The notes under the pieces are model-generated. The model made no database searches. It had not been told where the DNA came from and was given only the letters and a program-made list of their open reading frames with translations. 64,000 nucleotides of DNA, from contig JADKHC010000015.1 of assembly GCA_016721945.1 (NCBI GenBank), positions 1-64,000 of the forward strand, in the 5' to 3' direction. This DNA comes from Verrucomicrobiota bacterium (GTDB lineage: Bacteria > Verrucomicrobiota > Verrucomicrobiia > Opitutales > Opitutaceae). This document shows, in pieces, positions 52,714-61,899 of the stretch. Made by a program: the position numbers and the translations under genes. Each line of letters starts with the position of its first letter. Within the stretch, counting starts at the first letter, position 1.

Positions 52714-53427
52714 TCAGGGTTGTGCTACGGCCGGAGCAGGGCGGCCCTGATCGTGCGCCTCAATGATGGTGAGTGTCCGGGACAACTCCGCAGATGATCG
52801 CTTGAACAGGTAAATATTAAAACCGATCACCAGCATAAGCAGCCCGAACATGAGCAAGACCAGCGGGACCACGCTCTCGCCGAGCGCTAGCGGCAGATTA
52901 TTTGTATCCGTGTGCTGATACGCATCGGGCGTGACCAGGCTTTTTTCGTCGTTATCCACAAAGTCGCCAATGCGCGACGCGATCTGTTTCATCTTCTTTC
53001 GGAGGTACTCTGGTTGGGCTTGATACCACCCAGTGAATCCCAAACCAATACATGTGTAGTAAACGGCTAGGCGTTCATCGGCGTCTCTTCCCGGCTGGGT
53101 CAGAGCTTCGTCGACGATGTCGAAAAATTTCTCGTCGCCCGCCAATTCGTTTCGCTCGTAGGCCAGACGGTGTTGGTTCCACTTGGCCGCAAACGTAAAC
53201 CCGCTCTCAGCGATCATGGAATCTATGAAGAAGACTAGCGAGAGCTCGACCCGCTTGTACTGCGCAGCCAACCCTTCGGACTTTTTTGCCGCGTCGGCCA
53301 TCCGCCCCAGGAGGTCCTTGACCTCTGCACGCACAGCCTCGTAGTCCGTGGACTGCCCGGTTCGTGTCAGCCGGTTTAGGCGGCAGATATAGTTAAATAA
53401 CGGTTCACAGAGCTCTACTAGATTCAT
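52714..53427 (-). CDS. tssL: T6SS membrane-core protein TssL (DotU family)
   Basis: 237 residues. The cytoplasmic DotU domain is visible: LVFFIDSMIAESGF, KWNQHRLAYERNELAGDEKF (usual W...LE...F...GGE..F pattern) and YYTCIGLGFTGWYQ. One C-terminal membrane helix lies at about residues 186-208 (VVPLVLLMFGLLMLVIGFNI). It lacks a peptidoglycan-binding OmpA domain. Adjacent tssK and tssM confirm the identity. Confidence 0.93.
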   Translation of the reverse strand: MNLVELCEPLFNYICRLNRLTRTGQSTDYEAVRAEVKDLLGRMADAAKKSEGLAAQYKRVELSLVFFIDSMIAESGFTFAAKWNQHRLAYERNELAGDEKFFDIVDEALTQPGRDADERLAVYYTCIGLGFTGWYQAQPEYLRKKMKQIASRIGDFVDNDEKSLVTPDAYQHTDTNNLPLALGESVVPLVLLMFGLLMLVIGFNIYLFKRSSAELSRTLTIIEAHDQGRPAPAVAQP

Positions 53428-53440
53428 AAGAGTTCCCTCG

Positions 53441-54802
53441 TCAGTCGGCCACCGTCATATAGAGTGTCACTTGCACGTCATCCGTCGCGATACCTGGCCA
53501 GCGAACGACAACAGATTTCTCCGCCTGAACCTGCTGCCAAATACGTTTGCTCTCGTCACGGAGACACCGGAAGTAGGTCAACCCCACTTGGGCCGGCAGT
53601 TGCAGCGGTGCGATTCGCTCCTCTTTTAGAACCATGCCGCGAACAGCACGATTCGCCAGACTGCGGGGCATGAATTTGAACTGATCAGGATCTTCCACCA
53701 AGCGAATGATTTCGCGAGGATCGGACTTCGACTTGATCGCGAGATAATATTCCACCGGGCGATTGAGATGCTCGTCGGTAAGCGTCGCTGCGAGACAGCT
53801 GTCCTCGCTCTTGAATTCAAGCCGTAGAAAGCTAGCCCCCAAGCCAGCGCGCAAAGCCGAACGCAACCGAACATCGATGTCATTGAACGTCCTCGCCAGA
53901 TCATCGTGATCATATAGCATTGGTTCGGGATTATTCTGTTCCGGATGCAAAGCAGAAAGCTCGGCGTACAGTCCTCGAAATTCCAAATGCCAAGCAAAAG
54001 GTGAAATCCGCCCCACCTCCAACAACGACTTCAATCGAGCCACCGCGCGTTTCAAAGTGCGGAATCTAAGGAGTTGTTCGAACTGCACTCCGCGGATCGT
54101 TTCGATATTAAAACCACCTCGCGTCAACACCACGCCGAGTTCACGGCCACTTGCCTCCAACTGGTTCACTAAGTCACGCACTCGCCGATATAGCGCAGGC
54201 GAACTCTCCAGATACAGACTCGGCGGTACAAAATCAAAATCGATCCGAGGCGCACCCATGTTGTCCCCCGCGACCCGGGTGATCTTGATCAGGGGCAGAA
54301 CTTCCAGATCAGCCTTGTCTTCATTTTCCGTCGTCAGACGTGCATTCACCCGCCGGACGTAGAAGGGAATCGCGTTGCTGCCGGTGTTCTCATCAACAAG
54401 CGAAACTTCCTTAGGGGTATAGATTAGTTTTACCCGAGGATCGACTTGCGCGCCGATTTCGAATGAATTCGCCCGCTTCGGCTGCCACGTAGGCACAACG
54501 AGTGAGATCAGAAACTGGGTCTCTCCCGAAGCGAACAGCGGCTTCAAATCAAGATCGAAAACATCCGCATTTTCGTTGGCAGATATCAGCTGCCCGGACG
54601 GCATCATCGCCTTGAGGACATCAAACCTCAGTCGGTAATTAGCCAGTTCGTCCTGCGAAACAGTTGCCTCGATAACCCCATAACCTTTTGGCATACCCAA
54701 CCGGCGAATGGCGTCCAGTTCCGAGTAGACGCTATGCTGGAGGTACTGCAAATGGTGGGGATAAAGAAAAAGGCCTTCGTGCCAGTGAAGTTGGGGATTC
54801 AT
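53441..54802 (-). CDS. tssK: T6SS baseplate protein TssK
   Basis: 453 residues, starting MNPQLHWHEGLFLYPHHLQY, the typical TssK opening. TssK links the TssF/TssG wedge to the TssL/TssM membrane core. Further conserved stretches include the mid-part with FDFVPPSLYLESSP and PFAWHLEFRGLYAELSAL. It starts about 40 bp after the unknown 308-residue gene and is followed by tssL after 13 bases. Confidence 0.94.
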   Translation of the reverse strand: MNPQLHWHEGLFLYPHHLQYLQHSVYSELDAIRRLGMPKGYGVIEATVSQDELANYRLRFDVLKAMMPSGQLISANENADVFDLDLKPLFASGETQFLISLVVPTWQPKRANSFEIGAQVDPRVKLIYTPKEVSLVDENTGSNAIPFYVRRVNARLTTENEDKADLEVLPLIKITRVAGDNMGAPRIDFDFVPPSLYLESSPALYRRVRDLVNQLEASGRELGVVLTRGGFNIETIRGVQFEQLLRFRTLKRAVARLKSLLEVGRISPFAWHLEFRGLYAELSALHPEQNNPEPMLYDHDDLARTFNDIDVRLRSALRAGLGASFLRLEFKSEDSCLAATLTDEHLNRPVEYYLAIKSKSDPREIIRLVEDPDQFKFMPRSLANRAVRGMVLKEERIAPLQLPAQVGLTYFRCLRDESKRIWQQVQAEKSVVVRWPGIATDDVQVTLYMTVAD

Positions 54803-54842
54803 AATCAGTTTTTAGATTCGTATCTGGAAATATTATTGGGCT

Positions 54843-55769
54843 TCAGCGGTTCTCGCCCCGAGCCAGTTCTTCCGCATGCCGAACCAAGTGTTCGCGGATA
54901 TTCGTCTCAATCGTCGAGGCCGTATAAGCGGCAAAACGTTCTGAATAGCGCTGCCAGGCCCGGGCATCGGAGTTGTCGAAAATCCCCGCCTTGCCGTCCG
55001 CCCGAACCATTTGCCGGATGGATTCCGGCGAGCATTGCGCCTGAAACGATTCGGCAAATTCGTGTCCCACGGCATCGAGCGAAGCCAGAAGCGATGCAAT
55101 GAGTTGCCGGGTTTTCTCTAGCTGATGCCCGACCTGTGCCGAGGAGACTTCTTCTTCGCCCACGAGGGAGCGTCGGATCAACGCCTTCAACTCCGGCATC
55201 ATTTGCTCACGTCGAATATTCGAACGCGGTGCCAGCGACCGCCAGATATTCCAGGTCAATTGATCCAAGGTGCATGCCGTTTCCGCCAGCGAGGCAAAAA
55301 GTCGGCCCAAGCGCTGGGCATCGATCTTCTCCGTTGGTGGCACTTTGAGTCGGCTTTTGATTTCGCTCAGGGTGGCACTGTCGATTCCTTCGCCGGTTTC
55401 CTTGGCAAGTCCTGCGACAAACAGTTGTTCCGCTATCGCCGCGCGGTGATCTTGGGACAAGCCAGCCGACAGAGCGCACAAAGCCGATGCCAATTCGCCC
55501 GCCGTCTGTGGTGATGCCTTCGATCGATCGAACGAGACAGTTGCCATCTGCCATGTTGGAAAACGCTCTGCCAACGCATCCAAATGCAATGGGCGCATGT
55601 TTTCCGCCACCGCCTGCAAGGCTTTCGAAATTTCATCGCCCAGTTTCGTTTCACGAACGTCCGCCGACTCTTCCGCCATCGCGGCCTGTAGGAATGACAA
55701 TCTGCGCGCCACTCCTTCGGCCCAAACGGCTGCCTGATTTTGCATGTGAGTGTCGCGGTGCATTGCCAT
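54843..55769 (-). CDS. Unknown T6SS-locus protein between tssH and tssK
   Basis: 308 residues, soluble and mostly helical. No signal peptide or membrane segment. It begins three bases after the tssH stop and lies just before tssK. In HSI-I-like loci this place is often held by an FHA-domain protein (Fha/TagH). No FHA domain is visible here; the C-terminal part (KAGIFDNSDARAWQRYSERF with later NIREHLVRHAEEL) may correspond to the helical domain that follows FHA in those proteins. That link is weak and was not tested. Confidence 0.6.
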   Translation of the reverse strand: MAMHRDTHMQNQAAVWAEGVARRLSFLQAAMAEESADVRETKLGDEISKALQAVAENMRPLHLDALAERFPTWQMATVSFDRSKASPQTAGELASALCALSAGLSQDHRAAIAEQLFVAGLAKETGEGIDSATLSEIKSRLKVPPTEKIDAQRLGRLFASLAETACTLDQLTWNIWRSLAPRSNIRREQMMPELKALIRRSLVGEEEVSSAQVGHQLEKTRQLIASLLASLDAVGHEFAESFQAQCSPESIRQMVRADGKAGIFDNSDARAWQRYSERFAAYTASTIETNIREHLVRHAEELARGENR

Positions 55770-55772
55770 TGT

Positions 55773-58214
55773 CTATTTGTAGGTGACGAGAAATTCGTCG
55801 TCGGTCGCGCTGACGTGAATCTTCTGGACCTGGCTTCCTCCGCTGATGCGGGACAACAACTCTCTCGCAATCGGCGGCAGGATTTCCTGGGCGATCAGGC
55901 TCTCAACGATGCGTGCGCCGCGTTCAAGTGCGTCGCAACGCCGCGCGATTAGGGCAAGGGCCTTCTTGTCGCAAAGTAGCGTTGCGCCATAATTTTCCTT
56001 CACACGTTTCGCGACGCGCCCGAGATTCAGCTCGATGATGGCCTGCAGGATCTCGCGCGAAATCGGAAAATAGGGAACCACCACCAACCGGTTAAGCAAA
56101 GCATCGGGGAATACTTTAACCAACTGCGGTCGCAGCGCATTTTCGATCGCCGATCGTTCCGGCAACAATTCAGGGTCCCGGCAAAGATTCACAATGACAT
56201 CTTGGGCCGCGTTACTGGTGAGGATGATCAGGGTGTTCTTGAAATCAACCATGCGCCCTTCTGCGTCTTCCATCACTCCTTTGTCGAATACCTGGAAGAA
56301 GATCTCATGCACATCGCGGTGGGCTTTCTCCACTTCGTCGAGAAGCACCACACTGTAGGGCTGACGCCGTACTGCTTCCGTCAATACACCACCCTCGCCG
56401 TAGCCGACATAGCCCGGAGGCGATCCCTTGAGCGTACTCACGGTGTGCGCTTCCTGAAATTCGCTCATATTTATAGTGATGAGCTTTTGTTCCCCTCCGT
56501 AAAGCGCCTCGGCCAGAGCCAGGGCTGTTTCGGTTTTGCCCGTGCCGCTGGGGCCGACCAGCATGAAAACTCCTACCGGCCGGTTCGGGTTTTCCAGTTT
56601 CGCTCGCCCGGTTTGAATCCGGCGCACGATTGTTTCAAGCGCCGGCCGCTGTCCCAGCACCCGTTGCCCGAGCGTCTCCGTGAGTCGCAGCACACGCTCC
56701 ACGTCGTCTTTCACCATCCGGCCCACGGGAATACCCGTCCAATCCGCCACCACATCGGCCACGGCAAACTTATCCACGTTCTCCCAAATCATCGGCGACT
56801 CGCCCTGGAGTTTCCGTAATTGCTGACGAAGTAGGTTGAACTCCTCGCCTTTGTTGGGAACGGCCTTGCGCTGGGATTTTTTCCCTTTGGCAGGAGACTC
56901 ACCGCTCGGCGCTGACACCGCCCCGCTACCGGTCTGAAGCGAAATCAATTGGTCAACCAGAGTTTTTTCTTCATTCCATTGCTTCTCTAGTGAAGTGAGC
57001 CGTTTTTTTGCCTCAGCCAGCCGTTCCTCAATGTTCTTACAACGGTCTCCGTGCGAACGCCCCTCAGTTGTCTCTTTGGCTAATAGCGTTAGTTCGGTAT
57101 TTAGTACCTCGATACACCGATGCGCATCGGCCACCGCAGCCGGAATCGCTTGCTGGCTGAGCGCCACCCGGGCACACGCTGTATCGATCAGGCTCACAGC
57201 CTTGTCCGGCAGCTGGCGGGCGGTGAGGTAACGGTGCGAATAACGAACCGCCGCCTCGATGGCCTCGTCAAGAATCTGCACCTTATGGTGTTTCTCAAAA
57301 TTTTGCGCGACGCAGCGCATCATCTGGACGCAACTTTCTTCATCCGGCTCTTCCACTTTCACGATCTGGAAGCGGCGCGTCAGGGCTGGGTCCTTTTCGA
57401 TGTGCCGTTTATATTCCTGCCAAGTGGTTGCGGCAATCGTGCGCAACGAACCGCGGGCCAGCGCTGGTTTGAGTAGATTGGCCGCATCACCGGTGCCAGC
57501 GCTGCCTCCAGCCCCGATGAGGGTGTGCGCTTCGTCAATAAATAGGATGATTGGCTGCGGCGAGGATTGCACCTCGTCGATCACACTGCGCAGCCGTTGC
57601 TCAAATTCGCCTTTCATACTCGCACCGGCTTGGAGCAGACCAACATCGAGACTGAGAATGCGAACATCTTTTAAAGCTGGTGGCACGTTACCAGAAACAA
57701 CCTGTAGGGCCAAACCATCGACCACCGCCGTCTTGCCAACGCCTGCTTCACCCGTGAGCACCGGATTGTTTTGTCGGCGACGCATGAGGATATCCAGGCA
57801 AAGCCGGATCTCATCGTCGCGGCCGATGACGGGATCCAATTCTCCCTTTCGCGCCTTTTCGGTGATATCCGTGGTAAACCGTTTTAGCGCACCCGCCGTC
57901 CCCGCTCCGCCGGAGTTGCTCGACGGTAAGTTAACATCCGACGCGACAACCTGACTTGTCTCGCACGACCGGTTAAGGATTTCCCCGAAATCCTCCGCCA
58001 ACGAGTCTGCTTTTACCCGGCCGAATTCGGGCGACAGACTGAGAAAAACATTCTTCAAGCCGGGATTTTTGAGAATCCCCAGCAGCAAGTGCCCGGTGCG
58101 AATCCGTGTTTCACCAAACGCAAGCGATGCATGGGTCCATGCGTGCTCGACCGCTTCATCTAGATGAGGAGAAAAATCCGCGATCGCCGTTGCCCCTCCA
58201 GGGAAGGCGCTCAA
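55773..58214 (-). CDS. tssH: T6SS sheath-disassembly ATPase TssH/ClpV, main part
   Basis: 813 residues of a double AAA+ ClpB-type ATPase that recycles the TssB/TssC sheath. The second half of the Clp N-domain comes first (FSPHLDEAVEHAWTHASLAF, TGHLLLGILK). Walker A1 is GEAGVGKTAVVDGL (155-168), Walker B1 IILFIDEAHTLIG, a ClpB-like coiled insertion follows, then Walker A2 GPSGTGKTETALALAEALYG with LLDEVEKAH. The only start at this end is TTG at 58214, overlapping the stop of the small upstream frame as TTGA. The first N-domain repeat is in that frame, so the gene is split by a one-base shift or by design. Confidence 0.92.
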   Translation of the reverse strand: MSAFPGGATAIADFSPHLDEAVEHAWTHASLAFGETRIRTGHLLLGILKNPGLKNVFLSLSPEFGRVKADSLAEDFGEILNRSCETSQVVASDVNLPSSNSGGAGTAGALKRFTTDITEKARKGELDPVIGRDDEIRLCLDILMRRRQNNPVLTGEAGVGKTAVVDGLALQVVSGNVPPALKDVRILSLDVGLLQAGASMKGEFEQRLRSVIDEVQSSPQPIILFIDEAHTLIGAGGSAGTGDAANLLKPALARGSLRTIAATTWQEYKRHIEKDPALTRRFQIVKVEEPDEESCVQMMRCVAQNFEKHHKVQILDEAIEAAVRYSHRYLTARQLPDKAVSLIDTACARVALSQQAIPAAVADAHRCIEVLNTELTLLAKETTEGRSHGDRCKNIEERLAEAKKRLTSLEKQWNEEKTLVDQLISLQTGSGAVSAPSGESPAKGKKSQRKAVPNKGEEFNLLRQQLRKLQGESPMIWENVDKFAVADVVADWTGIPVGRMVKDDVERVLRLTETLGQRVLGQRPALETIVRRIQTGRAKLENPNRPVGVFMLVGPSGTGKTETALALAEALYGGEQKLITINMSEFQEAHTVSTLKGSPPGYVGYGEGGVLTEAVRRQPYSVVLLDEVEKAHRDVHEIFFQVFDKGVMEDAEGRMVDFKNTLIILTSNAAQDVIVNLCRDPELLPERSAIENALRPQLVKVFPDALLNRLVVVPYFPISREILQAIIELNLGRVAKRVKENYGATLLCDKKALALIARRCDALERGARIVESLIAQEILPPIARELLSRISGGSQVQKIHVSATDDEFLVTYK

Positions 58215-58435
58215 TCGCGCGCAAGGTCATCGGCCAGACGGCCAAAGTCACAACCAAAGTGTGTTGCCGCCAGTGAGAAATCGTTCGCGGCGTTCCGCAA
58301 AAGCACACTCGTCCAGTGCGCCAGTTCAACATAGGGATTGCCTCGTTGCTTGCAAAAAACCGTCGCGGCCTCGACCGCCTGAAATGCGGTGGGGTTCAGT
58401 TTGCCGAAGAGGATATTGCGTTTTATTTCGGACAT
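58211..58435 (-). CDS. First half of the ClpV N-terminal domain as a separate frame
   Basis: 74 residues: ILFGKLNPTAFQAVEAATVF then PYVELAHWTSVLLRN and CDFGRLADDLARD. This is the first of the two repeats of a Clp N-domain, with the ClpV-type pattern L-KLN...ALE.A...PYVEL.HWL. It stops with TGA that overlaps the TTG of the main frame. Continuing in the other frame gives ARD-LSAFPGGATAIADFSP, a smooth join. So it is either the 5' part of a frameshifted tssH or a deliberately separate small protein. Confidence 0.8.
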   Translation of the reverse strand: MSEIKRNILFGKLNPTAFQAVEAATVFCKQRGNPYVELAHWTSVLLRNAANDFSLAATHFGCDFGRLADDLARD

Positions 58436-58481
58436 TTCGGATGGAATATAATTTTCCTTCGGTGATTATTATTGAGTGGTT

Positions 58482-59462
58482 TTAAGCCGCGTGGGCGTCG
58501 AAGACTACCTCGCTGACTTCGTTATTATCCCGGCTCAATAACCATGTATTATAACCAAGCTGCCTGTCGCCGCCCAGACGACACTGCGGAATGGACGCAT
58601 TCTCTACGAGGTACGCGACGTCCCAGAAGAATTCCTCGCCCACGTAACTTTTCACCCAACAGCATAACTGTTTGAATTGGCTGCTGCCGGGCTGAAGTTC
58701 CCGGTACCGCGAGAATGACATGGTTCCCAGCCGCACCCGAAATGAAAGTCGGCAGTCCCACACCGTCTCGCCCAATATCACGGATTTCCCCAGGGCAGAC
58801 ATCGAGCCAGAACCGAGCTGAGTCCTGTCACTTGGCGGAATCGTAATCCACCGACCCCGGAACGAAACGATCTCGGCCTTTGTCCCGAAATAGGCTTCCA
58901 GTATCTTCCCCAAACCTTCCGCAGAACGCGATCCGCGGCTGAGCCAGCCAGAATAGTATAACCGGGAGTTATCGGGAAGTTCGTCGCTATCCAGTAGGCT
59001 TTCCTGCCCCATACCGATCAGACTCGCCACATACCGCCGGAAACGGCTGTCCTCCGGCCGATCCATGTCGACCGCGATGTTGTTGTCGGCCCAAGCCCGA
59101 GCCAAAAACGAAATCATCCGATGATGAAATATATCAAGGAACGCGACCATCGTTCGATCACGCGAATTGTGCAGCCGGTCCAATACGAGCTCTGTATAAT
59201 TCAGGGGCATGGGACCATTCGCGCCCAAGAGCCCGTGATGAGTGAGCGCCATCCGCGATGGTTTTCCCTCTGCGGATGTCTCATACGAATCGATCAGCGC
59301 TGCGGGACAGGCCAGCGTGGGTATCTGACCAAAACGCACCGGCTCATCCTTCGGTAAATTTGCATAACCAACTCTTGGCGAGTTCGGCGCTGCTTTTTGC
59401 AGCAGGCGTGTCGCCTGGAAAAACTCACATGCCTGCAAAAACTCGGGCGTGGGTGCGTCCAT
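58482..59462 (-). CDS. tssG: T6SS baseplate protein TssG
   Basis: About 326 residues from the ATG at 59462, which overlaps the tssF stop as TGATG. TssG features are FFQATRLLQKA, VRFGQIPTLACPAALI, HHGLLGANGPMPLNYTELVL, FLDIFHHRMISFLARAW and GLGKILEAYFGTKAEIVSF. It makes the wedge with TssF. The open frame before 59462 lies inside tssF and is not used. Confidence 0.95.
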   Translation of the reverse strand: MDAPTPEFLQACEFFQATRLLQKAAPNSPRVGYANLPKDEPVRFGQIPTLACPAALIDSYETSAEGKPSRMALTHHGLLGANGPMPLNYTELVLDRLHNSRDRTMVAFLDIFHHRMISFLARAWADNNIAVDMDRPEDSRFRRYVASLIGMGQESLLDSDELPDNSRLYYSGWLSRGSRSAEGLGKILEAYFGTKAEIVSFRGRWITIPPSDRTQLGSGSMSALGKSVILGETVWDCRLSFRVRLGTMSFSRYRELQPGSSQFKQLCCWVKSYVGEEFFWDVAYLVENASIPQCRLGGDRQLGYNTWLLSRDNNEVSEVVFDAHAA

Positions 59463-61360
59463 CAAATTCCCCCCTTTAGTCCGGGCCGGGCCGCCCATCG
59501 CATCAAGGTCCCGCGCTGCAATGACGACACGACTGTCTCAGTGAAAGAATTAATTGTTACGTAGCGGCTGAGGAAATTTTCCAACACTCCGCCAAATAGA
59601 AATACGCCAGCTCCTTCAAAGCATGACTCGTCAAACAGGAGATCGACTTCGAGCCCCCTTGCAAAACACACTGGTCCGGGAGTAAAGACACGTCTCATCA
59701 AGGGCTTCGTTTTGATATCGCGCAGGCCCTCGATCTGCCGCCGCCCGATTGCCGTGCGCTCGCCCTCGGCGCAGTAAAGTCCGAGAATCTCGCGAAAAGC
59801 GGTGGGGCCGCCTCCGTCTTCGCGATCCAAAAGAGACATGTAGTTGAGCGACAGATGACTGATCAGCTTCCAGGCAAATCGTCCCTCTGCCTGCGAGGGC
59901 AACGGATCCGTAGGATGCATCACGCAACGTGTCGCCTGCACAGGCAAAAACGTCTCAAGATTAAAATCAGTCGAACCCGAACCAACCGTCAGCGTTGCCG
60001 GAAGATGCCGGTTAGTACACAGGGCCTGAAAGCCCAGCTGCCGCACAGTGTTCTCCAGCGGAGCGTTGGAATTGTCTACGAGCGTCAGGTAGACATCGGT
60101 GCCGGCCGCGGTCGGGCGCTTGTTGTTTTGCTTAAAATAGACTTCTTCTTCCTTCGTCGGCATTCGCGGCACTCGCTTGACCGTATAAAAAGCGTCGTTC
60201 GGACCGGTTTGGTCGTGCCGGTGGAAGAACGGCCTAAACTCCTGCGCCTGCCCCGCCTCCAAACCATAACCCATCACCCGCTCAAACTCGAAGATTTCGT
60301 AATCTAGCGGCCGGTTTTGGTCAGGGCACACGAAGATTTCCGAGGCTCTCCCTGAAATCGAAAGACGATCAAGCTTGTGCGAGAAAAGATTAATCGCGGG
60401 TGTGCAGAAAAGATCGAAGGACGTATGATCAAAACAGTTTTCGAGCCGGTGCTCGACCGCATCGAACAGGATGACGATGTCGACCGTGTCGCTGGTGCAT
60501 TTTTGCAGCGCGGACGCAAAGCCGCCTAACTCGACAAAAAGGAAGCGCTGGGGAAGCGCGAAGTATTCGCGCAAGAGCCTGTATCCTTCGAATCCTCTGG
60601 CTGACACGGGCAGCAAGGCCTCTTCGGTCGAAAAGCCCTTGCGGCGCACGCCTTCGCGATCCACCACGCCGTGGGTAACGGGACGCAGGCCTTTCTTTTG
60701 CGACTGGATCACAACCTTCGTGGAGTGACCAATCAGCATTTCGTACAACAGGTAGGGAACGTGATCACTTCCCTTGAGAAAAATTTCGAGCGGATCGAGC
60801 TTGAGTGCAGAAATCGGCGCGCCGCTGACTGAGGTGAATCTGAGTTTCAACGCCGACTTTGCCTGAAGATGGTTCGGCAGCTCCAACTCCGATAGATTGC
60901 GCGTATAGTACTGGGCCGCGTCGATGCGAATCGGAAGCAGGCGGACATCCTGCGAGGTCGTGAAGATGCAATTCGTGTTTGAGCCTTGGGTCCGGGCACT
61001 CCGCAAACGAGTTCCCCGCGGTATGGCAACCCCGTCCGCCAAGGCTGAATCGGAGCAATCAGGTTCAAACCGAACTATCGTCAATGAAGGAATCGGTGTG
61101 AGAAATTGAGGAAAGACAATTTCCAGTAACGACTGCGTGAAACGGGGGAATTCGGCGTCAAGCTGCAGATGGACACGGGCCGCCAGCCAGGCGAAGCCTT
61201 CCAATAACCGCTCCACGTGAGGATCGGGGCAAACTTCCTTCCCATGCGGATCGAGAGCCAGCCGACCGGCGATCTTCGGATAGTCGCGGGCGAACTCCCC
61301 TGCCATTTCTCGCAGGTGCCTAAGTTCGGTGTTATAATGATCTAGAAGTCGGCGATCCAT
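59462..61360 (-). CDS. tssF: T6SS baseplate protein TssF
   Basis: 632 residues. The opening is characteristic: DRRLLDHYNTELRHLREMAG with EFARDYPKIAGRL, then DPHVERLLEGFAWLAARVHL and LLEIVFPQFLTPIPS. TssF pairs with TssG and shapes the baseplate wedge around the spike. It starts 14 bases after tssE and couples to tssG by a one-base overlap. Confidence 0.96.
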   Translation of the reverse strand: MDRRLLDHYNTELRHLREMAGEFARDYPKIAGRLALDPHGKEVCPDPHVERLLEGFAWLAARVHLQLDAEFPRFTQSLLEIVFPQFLTPIPSLTIVRFEPDCSDSALADGVAIPRGTRLRSARTQGSNTNCIFTTSQDVRLLPIRIDAAQYYTRNLSELELPNHLQAKSALKLRFTSVSGAPISALKLDPLEIFLKGSDHVPYLLYEMLIGHSTKVVIQSQKKGLRPVTHGVVDREGVRRKGFSTEEALLPVSARGFEGYRLLREYFALPQRFLFVELGGFASALQKCTSDTVDIVILFDAVEHRLENCFDHTSFDLFCTPAINLFSHKLDRLSISGRASEIFVCPDQNRPLDYEIFEFERVMGYGLEAGQAQEFRPFFHRHDQTGPNDAFYTVKRVPRMPTKEEEVYFKQNNKRPTAAGTDVYLTLVDNSNAPLENTVRQLGFQALCTNRHLPATLTVGSGSTDFNLETFLPVQATRCVMHPTDPLPSQAEGRFAWKLISHLSLNYMSLLDREDGGGPTAFREILGLYCAEGERTAIGRRQIEGLRDIKTKPLMRRVFTPGPVCFARGLEVDLLFDESCFEGAGVFLFGGVLENFLSRYVTINSFTETVVSSLQRGTLMRWAARPGLKGGI

Positions 61361-61374
61361 GAAACAGCATCCTT

Positions 61375-61881
61375 TTATCGCGACATCCGCGCGCCCTGAC
61401 CTGAGAGAACCTCCGCGCTGCCCGTCTCCAAATCGACCTTGGTTTTAATCAGTTTCCTTAAAGGGATTGGTTCGGCCCAATACTCGGCATCGATTTCGCA
61501 ATACACCGAGTTTCCCTCAATCCTCCCTTTTACCACGAGGGTTTGCGGATTGATTCTCGGCTCAAAAGTTCGGATGGCCGTTGCAATTCTTTGCTCAAAA
61601 TCACGAACCTCAAACGCGCTCTGCCCAACTAATTGCCTGACACCATAGTTTACCACCGAATTCTGGGCATCGGGGAAGTCGAAAAGCGGGTTGTACTTCC
61701 CGTCCACCACCGGCACATGCGCGTTACAGTTGAGAAGCCATTCTAAATCCCGCAGCAAACCCGCTTCATAGGCTTGGGCGCTTACCGCACGAGACCGTCC
61801 ATCATCCCTGCTCGCGGGCTGACTGTCCATCAACTTGTCGATGAGGCAGGGTTGATAACGGTTGATGACCACGGGCGGCAT
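61375..61881 (-). CDS. tssE: T6SS baseplate protein TssE (gp25-like)
   Basis: 168 residues of the T4 gp25-like family. The conserved helix is GLLRDLEWLLNC, followed by DFPDAQNSVVNYGV and the RIATAIRTFEPRINP region that plugs into the sheath start. The C-terminal half is beta-rich (GNSVYCEIDAEYWAEPIPL). It follows tagJ by 18 bases. Confidence 0.93.
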   Translation of the reverse strand: MPPVVINRYQPCLIDKLMDSQPASRDDGRSRAVSAQAYEAGLLRDLEWLLNCNAHVPVVDGKYNPLFDFPDAQNSVVNYGVRQLVGQSAFEVRDFEQRIATAIRTFEPRINPQTLVVKGRIEGNSVYCEIDAEYWAEPIPLRKLIKTKVDLETGSAEVLSGQGARMSR

Positions 61882-61899
61882 AGGGCTTTGGCATTCTCC

